Below, piece after piece: positions 47,835-58,575 of a stretch of DNA of 64,000 nt. Within the stretch, counting starts at the first letter, position 1. Every line of letters begins with the position of its first letter. Made by a program: the position numbers and the translations under genes. The stretch is from Sambucus nigra (lineage: Eukaryota > Streptophyta > Magnoliopsida > Dipsacales > Adoxaceae), in NCBI GenBank assembly GCA_949130495.1, contig OX422208.1, forward strand, positions 645,318,023-645,382,022, written 5' to 3'. The notes under the pieces were generated by a model. That model was not told the DNA's origin. It saw nothing but the letters and a program-made list of their open reading frames with translations, and made no database searches.

Positions 47835-49180
47835 TAGTCCAAAAAAAAAACTTTTCCAACCCACTGCTACCACATTGAACTCGTTACAGAGGAAGATTCT
47901 GATATGGTCGATTTCTGTACCATGATATTTGGTGCCTCCTCAAGTAGGGTAGGTATCCCCAACACGCCAACAAGAAAGACTAAGGGACCCTCATCAAACT
48001 GGTTTCCCATTACATCATCTGCATCAAAGCACTGTTTGAGAGAAACTTCGATGGAACCCATTTGCACTACATCACGTGGGCTGACATTGAAGAAATGATG
48101 CATAAGATCCACAATGGGGAATGTGGGCCCCACTTGAATGGTTATATGCTTGCCAAGAAGATTATCCTTCAAGGGTATTATTAGAGAACCATGGTTTAGG
48201 ATTGCACCACCTACATCTGGAGATGCCTAAAATGCCAGTAGTTTGCTAAACTCCGACACTTACCCCCTCTATGGTTGTAAAACATGACTTCTCCTTGGTT
48301 GTTCTCCACTTGGGGCATTAACATCATAGGGAGAGTCACACCCAAAACTTCCAATTGGCATGTGTTCATCTTGATTCCCATTGATTAGTTCATCAAATGG
48401 GTCAAAGTCGAGTCATATGCAATACTGAATGCCAAAAAGGTAGCCAAGTTTATTCGAAAGAACATCATCTATCGATACGGAGTCCCTCACAAGCTAGTAT
48501 CAGACAATGGGTTACATTTTAAAATCGAGGTCACGAAACTGGTCGATGAGTATGGGATTCAGAGAGACAAATATCCTCCCTACTGATCTCAAACCAATGG
48601 AGTAGTTGAAGCCGCCAATAAAAACCTCAAAGACATCATCAGTAAAATGATTGAGATTTTTTTAGATTGGGATGATCGGATCCCTTACGCCCTCTGGGGC
48701 TACCACACTTTAGTCAGGACATCTACTGGGGCTACCCTTTACTCTTTAGTATACTTCCTAGAAGCAGTCCTACCCATTGAGCTGAAAATACCTTCACTGT
48801 GTGTTATGCTTGAAAGAAAAGTCAGCAATGAAGATTAGCATCAGAGTTGCTTTGATGAATTGTCATTTTTGGATGAAAATGGACTGAAGGCTCTATACCA
48901 CATAAAAGGGTACCATCACCGGATAACGTGACCATTTAATAGAAGAGTCAAGGATCACGGTGTCAAAGAAGTAGACTTGGACCTCAAAGAAATCATAGAA
49001 CCCATTTGGGACCCCATAGGGAAATTTAAGCCAAACTGGAGTGGCCCCTACATTGTGAAAAAGATCCTATGAGGTAGAACCGCTATGCTAATTGACCTTA
49101 ACGGATAAGAGATGGAGCATTCAGTCAACTTGGACAGTCTCAAGAAGTTTTACCCTCAGTCCAAAATCTCAGTGTGCTAC
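47835..49180 (+). pseudogene. Integrase of Tat element 2
   Basis: Zinc-finger part HKIHNGECGPHLNGYMLAKK and WRCLKCQ; core WSTWGINIIG, where the first catalytic Asp is Asn; KFIRKNIIYRYGVPHKLVSD with DNG; GVVEAANKNLKDIISKM with the catalytic Glu; YHTLVRTSTGATLYSLVY; and the C-terminal FKPNWSGPYIVKKIL and HSVNLDSLKKFYP. Multiple stops (for example CGA to TGA in the PPYRSQ position). Dead copy. Confidence 0.9.
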
Positions 49181-49545
49181 GACTCCTCTCATCCCCCTTC
49201 TATTGTAAAAAAAAACTCTTTATTTTTCATTACTCAGAACTACGTGTGACCTGATCCTCTAAAAAAAACTTCTTGCTTTCGAAATGAAACTTAAAAAATT
49301 CCCTAGAGGTATTTAGGCATCTCATACGTTTTACATCGACACGGTACCGTTCTTTTTCACAAAATGCTATTATTTTCTTACCTCCAAGAACGACAATTCA
49401 TTTTATCATTTACGTGAACAAAGCATTATATATGCTTTAGGGATTGGTATAGATAATTCATATGTAAAACTCATCAAGAGTCACAATAACATAATTAATT
49501 TTTTATTATTACAAATGGGAGAATTCAATATAATTACACAAAATA
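49181..49545. other. Spacer between integrase and the antisense genes
   Basis: AT-rich, no domain. It would contain the 3' end of the antisense transcript unit on the minus strand. Confidence 0.5.
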
Positions 49546-50927
49546 TCAGCGTAGGGAGTCAAAACAAAAAACCTCTGCTAACCAAATTATCCCTAAAATT
49601 AGCCTAAACAAACCTTTCCAAAACAAACTAAAAACACACAAAATCTTGGTAATAAAAACTTCACAAAGAAATGAACACCATTTAACAAAGTCCATATTCG
49701 TAGCTGGCGGAAGACCCAACCCCATCATCATCTGCTCCTTGAGGCCCCTAGACTTCCCCTGCCCGATTGGTGTTCCGAAGGCGCTCTATAGAATGGTATG
49801 CCCTGAACAACCTGGAGAAAAACACTGATCCTCCTTTATAGTGTCAAAAAGGACAAACCATATCTGTCCGATCTCCTCTGCCAAGATCTTTTCCATGACC
49901 CGCTTCCACAACCATTTCAGATAGTCTCCAGACATGTTCTAGACCCTGCCTACGGATTGAGAAGGACGTGTGGACGGCCGATGATTCTCCCATAGAGAAC
50001 CTAACCTCATGAGCATAGTTTCAGTTAAGTCTTCCATATGAAAGGAGTATAGTGCCTGGGGAGGCACTATCTTCTCCCATTCGACTTGGCGCAGAAGCCG
50101 CCGAAGGAAATAAAATGAGGTATATTGAAGGCCAACTAATTGAACGTACTGGTACTCTCCCAGTTCTAAAATAGGTTAAAGATCTCCCCACCATGGCACC
50201 GACCAACGCAGACATCGAGATCCATGCTCCATGAACCAATTTATCTAGTTCTCTACGAATGGGTTGAAACTAATGAAATATCGAGTGAAGAAATTTAGCA
50301 CAGCTACCAAGGGATATTCAGGAGGGAATGCCAAATGGAATCTCTCAGCCAGCCACATGAACAGCATAATCGGGCTCCCTCTCATGAAATTAAAGAGGCA
50401 TTCCCGCTAAGCATCAAGACCATTCAGGGTCTCCGCCAGTATCATCGTCGCACGATTGTGACGACATGACATCCACACTGTAATGGTAGCTAATTGAGGG
50501 TTCATCATTAGGTCCTCTGTCACTAACAAAGGCCTCGAAGTTAATCCCAGGGCAACAACTTAGGCATGGCCTGCATCATTGAAATCTCGTAGATGCACAT
50601 AATACATGACAACAGGAAGAGAGATCATTCCCCCAGTGACCAACGGCTAAGCCGTCAAAGGGGAAATATGGAAAAATTATGCTAATAGTGCCCAAGGAGA
50701 TCGAGAGAATTCGAGCATAGCCGCCGTCACGCTGGGATTAATCCCCACATGGATGAAAACTCCTCATAGGTAGGACATACCTCATCCAAACCAATGCATA
50801 AAATGTGATCCTCGGGGTACTAAAATTGCGTTGCCTCCACCAACTTGTTCTAATCAATAGCCCGGTTGCACCACAAGGAGACTCGACGCAAAGTAAAGGC
50901 TTCATAGTCTACGATATAAAGACCCAT
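49546..50927 (-). pseudogene. Antisense gene B of Tat element 2 (DUF7745/plant mobile-like)
   Basis: Minus-strand frame from an ATG at 50927: MGLYIVDYEAFTLRRVSLWC, KLVEATQF.YPEDHILCIGL with DEVCPTYEEFSSMWGLI, then VVMYYVHLRDFNDAGHA, RATMILAETLNGLDA, GSPIMLFMWLAERFHLAFPP and YLKWLWKRVMEKI. The order (TPTYEEF-like, then an ILAETL-like block, then a Trp-rich helix) resembles the plant family annotated as DUF7745, often found beside or inside retroelements. About seven stops interrupt it, most explainable as C-to-T changes. It has its own TATA box. I recognise no enzymatic motif, and the role is unknown. Confidence 0.6.
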
Positions 50928-51060
50928 GGCTTCTAGGCACTTGAGATATGAAATGAATTATGCACTCATTGAAAGGGACATTTGGGAAATAATAACACAG
51001 AAAGCAAGAAATAATAAAGAAGGAAAATGTGAATGGGTGAAACATTACACCCCCTTTACC

Positions 51061-51235
51061 CCCCTTTTATACACAATACCTTGTCTAAAGACAAGAAACC
51101 TAAAGGGCCCAAAATAATACCTGCCCTACCAAGTACTTTGGGTTGCAAGAAAGTGCAATCAAATACTTAGGGTGATTTGACTGGACTCACCTGCCAATAG
51201 GCAGGACAAGGGGAATGCTGATCGGCAACCCCCTT
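51061..51235 (-). promoter_or_regulatory. Promoter of antisense gene B
   Basis: Minus-strand GTATAAAAGGGG (51061-51072) lies about 135 bases before the ATG. Further upstream (51185-51235) are ttgccgatcagcattcccc and cctgcctattggcagg, close relatives of motifs in the LTR promoter of the same element. Confidence 0.6.
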
Positions 51236-51599
51236 ATTTTAGAAAATTCTATCGTTCCTTTTTTGTCAAAATCAAAAACTCAAAAAATAAATCCTCATTT
51301 TCAAGACCCTTGGGTTATTTCCTCCAAACTTATCCAGTTTTATCCATCATTTTTTTATCATAAATCCTTTCCTTGAAGTATTTAATCTCTTTTCTAAATA
51401 GACATCCTATCAATTTTTTATAGTCTCAGCAGCAAATTTAAAATGCAAGTAGAATAAGTTATCAAAGCAACAATAAATAATAAAAATTTGATTCATATAT
51501 ATTGCCATTTGTACAATTACATTCTTTTCAGCTGAAAGAAGAAACAAGAAAATCCAAAGCAATGGGACTCAGCCCGAACCCAATCCCTTAATCTCTCTC
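51236..51599. other. Spacer between antisense genes
   Basis: AT-rich, without domain or long frame. Upstream sequence of gene B and 3' flank of gene A. Confidence 0.5.
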
Positions 51600-53723
51600 T
51601 CTCTCTAAACCATCAATCCTCGCAATGGACGTGTTTCCCCTAGCATCGAGATATAGAGCCTCCACTCCCTGAGCCCGATCCCTCCTATGAGGTAAATTAT
51701 GGAACCAGACAAGAAGGAACATGAATTGAGTCCTTGATGTAGACAGTCACAGACGCAACCTAGTCCCTGATGTCCTTTCACCAAGTAGTCGGCACCTGAA
51801 CATGCTGCAACTAAAACCACAGAATCAAAATCCAAATCAGTTGTAAAAGGTAAAGAAAAGGTTAAAGGGAGACAAGGCAGAAAAGAAAAATATACCTCAG
51901 GCTGAAGGGATTTCTCCGTTATCCCCATCAATCCTAGACCCATCGCATTAGGTCGGTATGCCAGGCTCAGTGATCCCCCTCTAGTCAACTAAAAATTATA
52001 TGATGGCGAAGTGACTTGAATAAGTGGGGCCTCCCCTACCACTGTCGTCTACGATGACATACCACATGTACTATGGGAAGATCCCACCGGCCTACTCGTA
52101 CCCCTATCCAAAATCGTATGAGGCTGACATATGTTCACCACATTATAAATGCATAAGGGAATCAACTAGCGTGTCACAAAATTGAGGTAATCATAAGTTG
52201 ATGTCGTATCCGTATAAGGCGAAGAAGCCTCACCAAGAATCATCGTCATCCTAGCTTCATCTGACATCTCCTTCACCCGCTTCATATACATCGGAGGCAT
52301 TAGTGGTGGGACCTCCACCTCAATCTCCACTATTTGTCGAACAACTCTCTCTCCTTAGTACCAAGAGTATCCAAACTCATACGCCATCAACCATCGCATC
52401 TGCGCATGTATGCCTGTCACCGTTGTGTACTAAGGAGTTTCCCCCGGGATAGAAGGTCACCTATAAGTGCCGATAAAAAGATCAGTACACCTGCAAAGAA
52501 ATAAAATAACCGAAGAGGATTCGAAAGAAGAAAAAAGGAATAATCTGATCACTTTCGCCAGAGATAAAGACTGGTTTGACCTCCTATTAGACTTCCGCCA
52601 CCGGTACATCCGACAGAAGTCCCCCCAAGTCCTCATATTTTAGGGCTATCAACTTTGTGTTGAGACCAATAACCTCATAGAACCACGTCTGTAAAAAGGA
52701 CAAAAGTCAATAACTAGAATAAACCAAATAAAAATGCTAGAAAATATAAGAAAATAAAATGCGAGAATTACCTCCAACAAGTATGTAGGCCCCGTAAAAG
52801 TCTGTCGTCAACACCGATTGAATGCATCCAGAGAAAAAAAGGTTGCCAAGGTCAGGCTCTCCCAATCATAGAGTGGGACCTCTAAAAGGATCCTTAAAAA
52901 AGGCAAAAATCAAAGATGGATGACGTTGTCACTCGTCGCCACCAAGAAACCACCCAACAAAAGTATAATAAATAATCTTCCTCACCAGTAGCTCGTCCGT
53001 CTTGTCAATCCTCTAACTTAAAATGACCTCCCTTAGAGAAGATATGCGGGCAGAATATCCAAAAACTATCCTGCACACATCCCCCAAAGCAGCCCGAATT
53101 GCCTCTGACATTAACCTCATCGTATGGTCCACCTTAATCTGCACACCCTCACAGTCTATACCCAATAGATCCTGCACGTCGATGGGAGTCACAGTCATCT
53201 ATCCCAAACCCAAATGAAAGGTGTGGGTAGTGTCCCACCATCTCTCTCCTAATGTACATAAAATCACAGTGGAACGCGGTGTCTAATGAAAGCATGTGCC
53301 AAGTGCCCAAAGCCAACAGAAGTAACTACCCAGCGAACCACCGCTGGAAGACCCTCCCGCACATCCTTCACCCCCATCGTCCCCTTGGAACGCAAGTTCG
53401 AAGAAGCGATGTCAGTGTGTCAAAACTAAAAACCAAAGAAAACCCTCTTGTCAGCACAAGAAAACAAAGAAAAGAAGGAAAAGCAAAAAAATAATGCCAA
53501 AGGTCATTATAATTACATAGCCACTAGGGTTCCTCTCCATAAAAGAGCGGTGGTGTGAGGGATCACACAGAAGAAAGCGATCCTCACCTACCATCTTAAG
53601 TAGATCAAATAAATTTTTATTGCCCAAAGTAAGGGGCACTCTAACTCGCAACTCTAGGCCCTCCCAATCATCCACACTCAACCACTATAAGTTGCGTCCC
53701 TCGACATCGAAAGAACTTTCCAT
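51600..53723 (-). pseudogene. Antisense gene A of Tat element 2 (plant mobile domain-like, with introns)
   Basis: Minus-strand gene from MESSFDVEGRNL at 53723. Exon 1 ends at an intron 53516-53426 (GT-AG, 91 bp). The next exon holds the mobile-domain core: GFGHLAHA, REMVGHYPHLSFGFG and MTVTPIDVQDLLGIDCEG (compare the THTFH..GEMTVTL-DV--L-GL-DG block of plant mobile domains), then VPLYDWESLTLATFFSL and TGPTYLLE. A phase-0 intron at 52771-52689 (83 bp) leads to TWFYEVIGLNTKLIALKYED. Later parts read VRQIVEIEVEVPPLMPPMYM and MSDEARMTMILGEASS. A third intron, 51895-51805, precedes the last exon. Stops and one frameshift show decay. Mobile-domain proteins occur both as host genes and in plant transposons. 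Confidence 0.7.
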
Positions 53724-53820
53724 TTGAATTAATGAAGAAGAAAAGATCTAGAAACGAGTTTTAGAGAGAAGAAGTAGAAGAATCAGATGCATAAAGATGT
53801 GAAGTATGAGGAGGGTTTGC

Positions 53821-53890
53821 CTCCTTTTATAGGAGCCCAAACGGAATGCCGATCGACAGACCCCTGCTAATAGTGATCGACACTCACCTT
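53821..53890 (-). promoter_or_regulatory. Promoter of antisense gene A
   Basis: Minus-strand CTATAAAAGGAG (53821-53832) about 100 bases upstream of the ATG. Just upstream is tgtcgatcggcattcc (53851-53866), similar to the gccgatcgaca/gccaatcagca motifs next to the LTR TATA box. Confidence 0.6.
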
Positions 53891-54404
53891 TCCCCTACTC
53901 AAGGAAGCCTAGGAGACTGCCCCACTTTCCAAACAACAACCCCTACCACATCTCGGTTGGCATACCCCCTGAAATTTTGTACAAAAAATGCCAGAAAAAT
54001 CCAAAAATTCATAAAAATGCACAACAAGTATTAGAATATTTTCTTCACCAGGAAAATCATTTTAAGCTCCCACAATCCCCAACTTGATTAATACCACATG
54101 CTTACCCCCAGTACAAAACCTAAAATGGTGCATCCCAAAAGTCCACTACAATTCCCCATCAGAACTCAAAATCGAATGCTTTTTCAAAATTCCCAACAGA
54201 ATCCTTAGATTAAACTTTCTCCCAAAGCATCCAGTATAAGAACTTCAGCTTCCCCACCACGGTTACATCCAATTCCCCAGTGGAACTTCCAAACTAAAGT
54301 TATTTCCTCCTCAAAAGACATGATCCCCAGTCAGATGTCATTGCCCAGTAAAATCGCAAATCAACACAATCCTCAATAAAGCCATAAAAAGACTTCCTAG
54401 AAGA
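53891..54404. other. 3' region of Tat element 2 before the minisatellite
   Basis: No gene. Recurrent words such as aattcccca and tccccagt suggest a very degenerate repeat. Confidence 0.45.
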
Positions 54405-55495
54405 GCAACCCCAACTTTAGGTCCTCAGAATTGACCTCGTCCCACAGAATTGGTCACCATCACTTAGGTAATCAATGTTGACCTGAGCCCGCTAAATCGA
54501 TCGTCATCACTTTAGGTCCTCAGAATTAACCTTGGTCCACAGAATCGGTTGTCATTACCTTAGATCCTTAGAATTGATCTCGAACCTTAGAATTGGTCAT
54601 CTAACTTTAGGTTATCAGAATTAACTTCGACCTGAGAAATCAGTTGTCTAACCTTAGGTCCTCAGAATTAACCTCGACCCTCAAAATTAGTCTTCTAACT
54701 TTAGGTCCATAGAATTGACCTTAACCCTCAGAATCGATCCCCATCACTTTAGGTCCTCAAAATTGACCTCGGCCCTTATAATCGGTCATCCTAACTTTAG
54801 GTCAGATTTGGCCTCGGACCTTAGAATCGATCGTCATTACCTTAGGTCCTCATAATTGACCTCGGCTCTTAAAATCGGTCATCAACTCTTTAGGTCCTCA
54901 GAACTAACCTCGATCCGCAGAATCGGTCGTCATTGCTTTAGGTCCACAGAATTGATCTCGACTCACAGAATCGGCCATCATAACTTTAGGTCCTTAGAAT
55001 TGACCTCACCCTACATTACCGGTCGTCATTACTTTAGGTCCTCATAATTAATCTCGGCCCATAGAATCGATTTTCATCACTTTAGGTGACCTCAACCCGT
55101 TGAATCGATAATCCTCAATATTACTTTAGGTCCTCAGAATTGACCACTGGGCCCTCTGAATCAATCATCCTCATACCCTCGATCCAAAGAATCGGTTGTC
55201 ATTACTTTAAGTCCTCAAAATTGATCCCGACCCTCAGAATTAATCATCATCGCTTTAGGTCCTCAGAATTAACCTCGACCCGCAGAATCGATCGTCATTA
55301 CTTTAGGTCCTCAGAAGTGACCTCGGTCTGCATAATCGATTGCCATCGCTTCAAGACCTCATAATTGACCTCGAACCCCAAAATTTATCATTCCCAATAT
55401 TAATTTAGGTCCTCAAAATTGACCCCTACCCTCTGAATTGGTCATCCTCATCCCCTTAGTCCGCAGAATCGACCTCTTTCCCAAACATCCATGTG
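54405..55495. repeat. Minisatellite of about 47-bp units
   Basis: Roughly 22 diverged units built on ctttaggtcctcagaattga followed by cctcg and agaatcggtcgtcat-type words. It lies in the 3' untranslated region just upstream of the 3' LTR. Frames through it give repetitive HxFRSSELTSTRRI-like peptides and are not genes. Confidence 0.88.
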
Positions 55496-55537
55496 GTGTC
55501 TCTTCGATAGCTTTCAATTTTTATAGTGCTCACCCGT

Positions 55538-55547
55538 CGAGGGGATC
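55538..55547 (+). other. Polypurine tract of Tat element 2
   Basis: cgaggggatc immediately before the 3' LTR start at 55548. It primes plus-strand DNA synthesis in LTR elements and is short and partly decayed. Confidence 0.55.
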
Positions 55548-57604
55548 TATAGACACCACATTATAGGACCCTTATAATACTCTCCTTAGGTCCCTAACAC
55601 TTCCCCATTTGACATAAAATCCTAGGTCATACTCTGAGTACCGATCTAGAGGCCATCGGGTGCTCTCGAACCCCATTTGACTCTGGTCAACTTTCTCATC
55701 AAAGAGGAAGCTCAATGGCTATTCTAAAGGCTCTGAATTCCATTTTCAATGGTTTACCCCATGCATGAATCGGCCTTATAGTTCGAACGAACGATCCATT
55801 TTACTACCAAAAATCGATCTAGAGGTCACCGAGCATTCTCGGTCCCCATTTGGACCTCAATCAACTTCCTCACTCAAGCAAAAGCTTAATGAATCTTCTA
55901 AGGGATATAAATCCCATTTTCAACGATCTTCCCCATGAATTAATCGGCCTAACTATTCGGACGAACGATCCATTTTCCCCCAAAAAATGATTTGGAGGTC
56001 ACCAAACGCTCCTAGAGTTCTTTTTACTCTTGTTAACTCATCATCTCGAACGAGAATGAAATAATATTTAAAGGGAACTAAATACCCTTTATAATAGTCT
56101 TCCCCTATGCAAATCAACCTTACGATACAGACAAACGACCCGTTTTACTCTGAAGGGTCAATGGGCAATTTCGAGCCCCGTTTGGCTTAGGTCATCTCTC
56201 CAAAATAAATAAGACTGAATGAATCTTAGAAGGGCTCTAAATCCCCTTTCCAATGGTCCATTTTGTGTGTAAATTGGCCTTACAATTCGAATAAATGATC
56301 CATTTTCCTTCGGGAATCTGTTGTCTAAAAGATCATTGGGCGCTTTCGAGCCCCATTTGACCAAAGTCAACTCCCAAACATGAGAGCGTCCCAATGTATG
56401 CTTAAAGGTATTTGAATACCCTTTCCAACGGTATGACCCATGCACGATTCGGACTTACGAATTGCATTTTATGACCATTTTTTTGAGAAATCTGCATGAG
56501 GTTACTAAATGGCAAACCTATTTCCCTACCTATTGGTAGTGTGTCTGGGGATGCCTGTCAATAGGAATATCAATTACAATGCCGATCGACACCCCCTTTG
56601 ACTCTATATAAGGAGATCATGATCTCACTTTGAAAGAGACCTTATAAACATCAACTTCAGTGATCTCAGCAACATTCTTCTAAAGTCATTGAAGTTTCCT
56701 TATTTGAAACCTCTCCCTACCTTTTAATTTCATCACTTTCACACCCAATTTAGAAAAATCCCCTTTCCTCTCATCCTACATTCCTCATCCACTTGCAAGG
56801 AAGCCTTTTAAACAATCAAAATCTATCTTTAAGTCTCCAAAGAAGGCCCAAACATATCCTCTCTCTTTTAAATTTCCTTATTTTCGTATTAGTTATCTAA
56901 TCTCTACTTTAACATTTAATCCTTGTTACTCCATACATATTAATAATCTCACTTTTTATTAGTAGTATTCCTCATGACATATTTTCTATAAAAAAATCCA
57001 AAACAAGAAAAAAAGGGTTTTACTCATAAATTCCAAGCTGGATTTGTCGCTCATATTTTGTACTTTTTCCAAAAATTTAACTAAAATTAATGTCTTTTGC
57101 GAGTATTGAACCCTATACCTAAGACCATGCCCAAAATTTACAAATTCCAAAAGGACCAGCTAGGATAGGCTATAAGATAATAGGTTGCGAAGCCGCGTGA
57201 GGTTACAGGTGGTGAGATGAAGGTTCACATCTTTTTCAATTATGGGCAGTATAATTCTAAAAATAACCAAAATGTTTACAATATAATTAATTATCGTCAA
57301 TAGGCAACCTAAAATCCTCATATCATTGACCCTACTCTACATTTTCTCAAATCAAAATATCATTTTACTACACACACATGTAAATAAAATCCCCGATTGG
57401 ATTTATGGGATAAACCCCACTCTCGTATTGCATGCGAACTACGTGGACTTTAATACCTTTTTAGGCTATGTAGATGTCTAAGGTCAAAACCCAAGACTTG
57501 AGTCCTCCTTGCATATTTTCTATTAATATATTATTTCTATATATTATATTTGTGATTATTATTCATGCTTTATCTAACAAATATTCTAGTTTCACCATAC
57601 CGAT
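55548..57604 (+). repeat. 3' LTR of Tat element 2, cut by a CACTA element
   Basis: Starts TATAGACACCACATT (G of the TG end mutated) and follows the 5' LTR collinearly to the ttcaccata block, with TATATAAGG at 56605-56613. The last roughly 490 bases present in the 5' LTR are missing because the CACTA terminus begins at 57605. About 280 bases at 57046-57325 have no counterpart in the 5' LTR. Confidence 0.88.
57046..57325. other. Insert of about 280 bp in the 3' LTR
   Basis: Absent from the 5' LTR between its attccaaaagggat and cattttctcaaatc positions (about 37175-37200). It contains a gagtattgaaccc word that resembles a reversed B box. No clear SINE tail or inverted termini are visible, so its nature is open: insertion here or deletion in the 5' LTR. 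Confidence 0.6.
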
Positions 57605-57695
57605 CACTACACTAAAAACAGCAATTTGGCACACCCTGATATTAAAAATCTGGCACAGTTTAAAACTGTGCCAAATTTTGGCACGATTTTGAGAA
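57605..57695 (+). repeat. CACTA terminal inverted repeat and subterminal motifs (left)
   Basis: CACTACACTAAAAACAGC, then ttggcacacc, ctggcacagttt, aactgtgccaaa and tttggcacg. Direct and inverted copies of TTTGGCACA-like words near the end are typical transposase binding sites of CACTA elements. Confidence 0.8.
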
Positions 57696-57699
57696 CGCG

Positions 57700-58490
57700 A
57701 GAATTACGTGTGATAATTGATTAACTTCGCAACTTTCTAATATAGAACACTTATTTAATTTCAGCCCCTAATCATGCATCTAAAGTGCAAGTGTCAACCC
57801 ATAAACAAATAAAGCAAGCGACACAAAGTTAAGGAAAAATCCCCGAAGGGAAAAACCTTTTATTTCTAGAACTTTAAAGAATTTACAAGACCATTGACTT
57901 ACATACAACCTGATAATCGCCCACAAGTGTAACACACGGTGTCTTCGGTAAACCTTCAAAGCAACGGCTAGAAACAGTGTGACACATAAATACCCGCAGG
58001 TGTCGGTTCCTATGTCGGTGGCTGGAAATATCCCTTTCCAGGAGGGCAGTAATGAAGAAGAGAACGACTTCTCCATAAGGGTTGAACAAACCAAAGTTGT
58101 GTTCTTGGGTTACACAAAAAGATTCACAAAGGTTTGGCAATTGTGTGAATAAAAAAACCTAGAGTCTTGGGCTCAATAGGTGAAGACTTAGAGTATTTGG
58201 ACTCTCAAATTCGTCTTTCAAAGTCTTAAAAAACAACTCCCCGAAGTTTTCGGATTCTGTAGTCGCTGTATTTTCATTGTAATCCGAAATTGTATGTTAC
58301 AATATTATAATGAAAATAAAAGGTTTTGCCCCTTTGGGGGATTTTTCCTGAAATTGTTTGTTTTATCCTGCATGCTATATTTTATTTGATAAATCATATA
58401 GATTCATGTTTTAGGGTTTAACTAAAATTTGGGTTTAATTAAAATTGGATTTTATTTGAGAAGTCGCAATATTTCCGCTGTAGCTACTCT
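57700..58490. mobile_element. Copia LTR sequences inserted in the CACTA subterminal region
   Basis: The right part (58270-58490, plus strand) shares the ggttttgcccctttggggg block and following U5 sequence with 12164-12345. The left part (about 57715-57870) holds a similar block in the opposite orientation (ggaaaaatccccgaaggg). CACTA subterminal words resume at about 58505, so this block was inserted there. No coding domain. Confidence 0.55.
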
Positions 58491-58499
58491 CTCAGATTT

Positions 58500-58575
58500 A
58501 ATAGCAATTTGTCACACTTTAAAACAGTACCAAAATTTGGCATCGTTTTAAAGTGTGCCAAAATTGAATACACTT
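58500..58575 (+). repeat. CACTA subterminal motifs, displaced right part
   Basis: caatttgtcacac, ccaaaatttggcatcg and agtgtgccaaaattg continue the subterminal repeat set seen at 57620-57690 on the other side of the copia insert. Confidence 0.65.

Larger units (their letters stand above)
35711..57604 (+). mobile_element. Tat-lineage Ty3/gypsy retrotransposon 2 (nested host)
   Basis: Plus-strand order: 5' LTR (35711-37945), PBS, long leader, gag, protease, RT (interrupted), RNase H, second RNase H, integrase, two antisense genes, 47-bp minisatellite, polypurine tract, 3' LTR (55548-57604, cut by a CACTA element). The second RNase H and antisense genes place it in the Tat lineage. The visible part spans about 21.9 kb including the 2.8-kb insert. 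Every coding domain is decayed. Confidence 0.9.

Noticed and set aside
54856..55364. Frames with repeated FRSSELTSTRRI-like peptides
   Set aside because: Translations of the 47-bp minisatellite.
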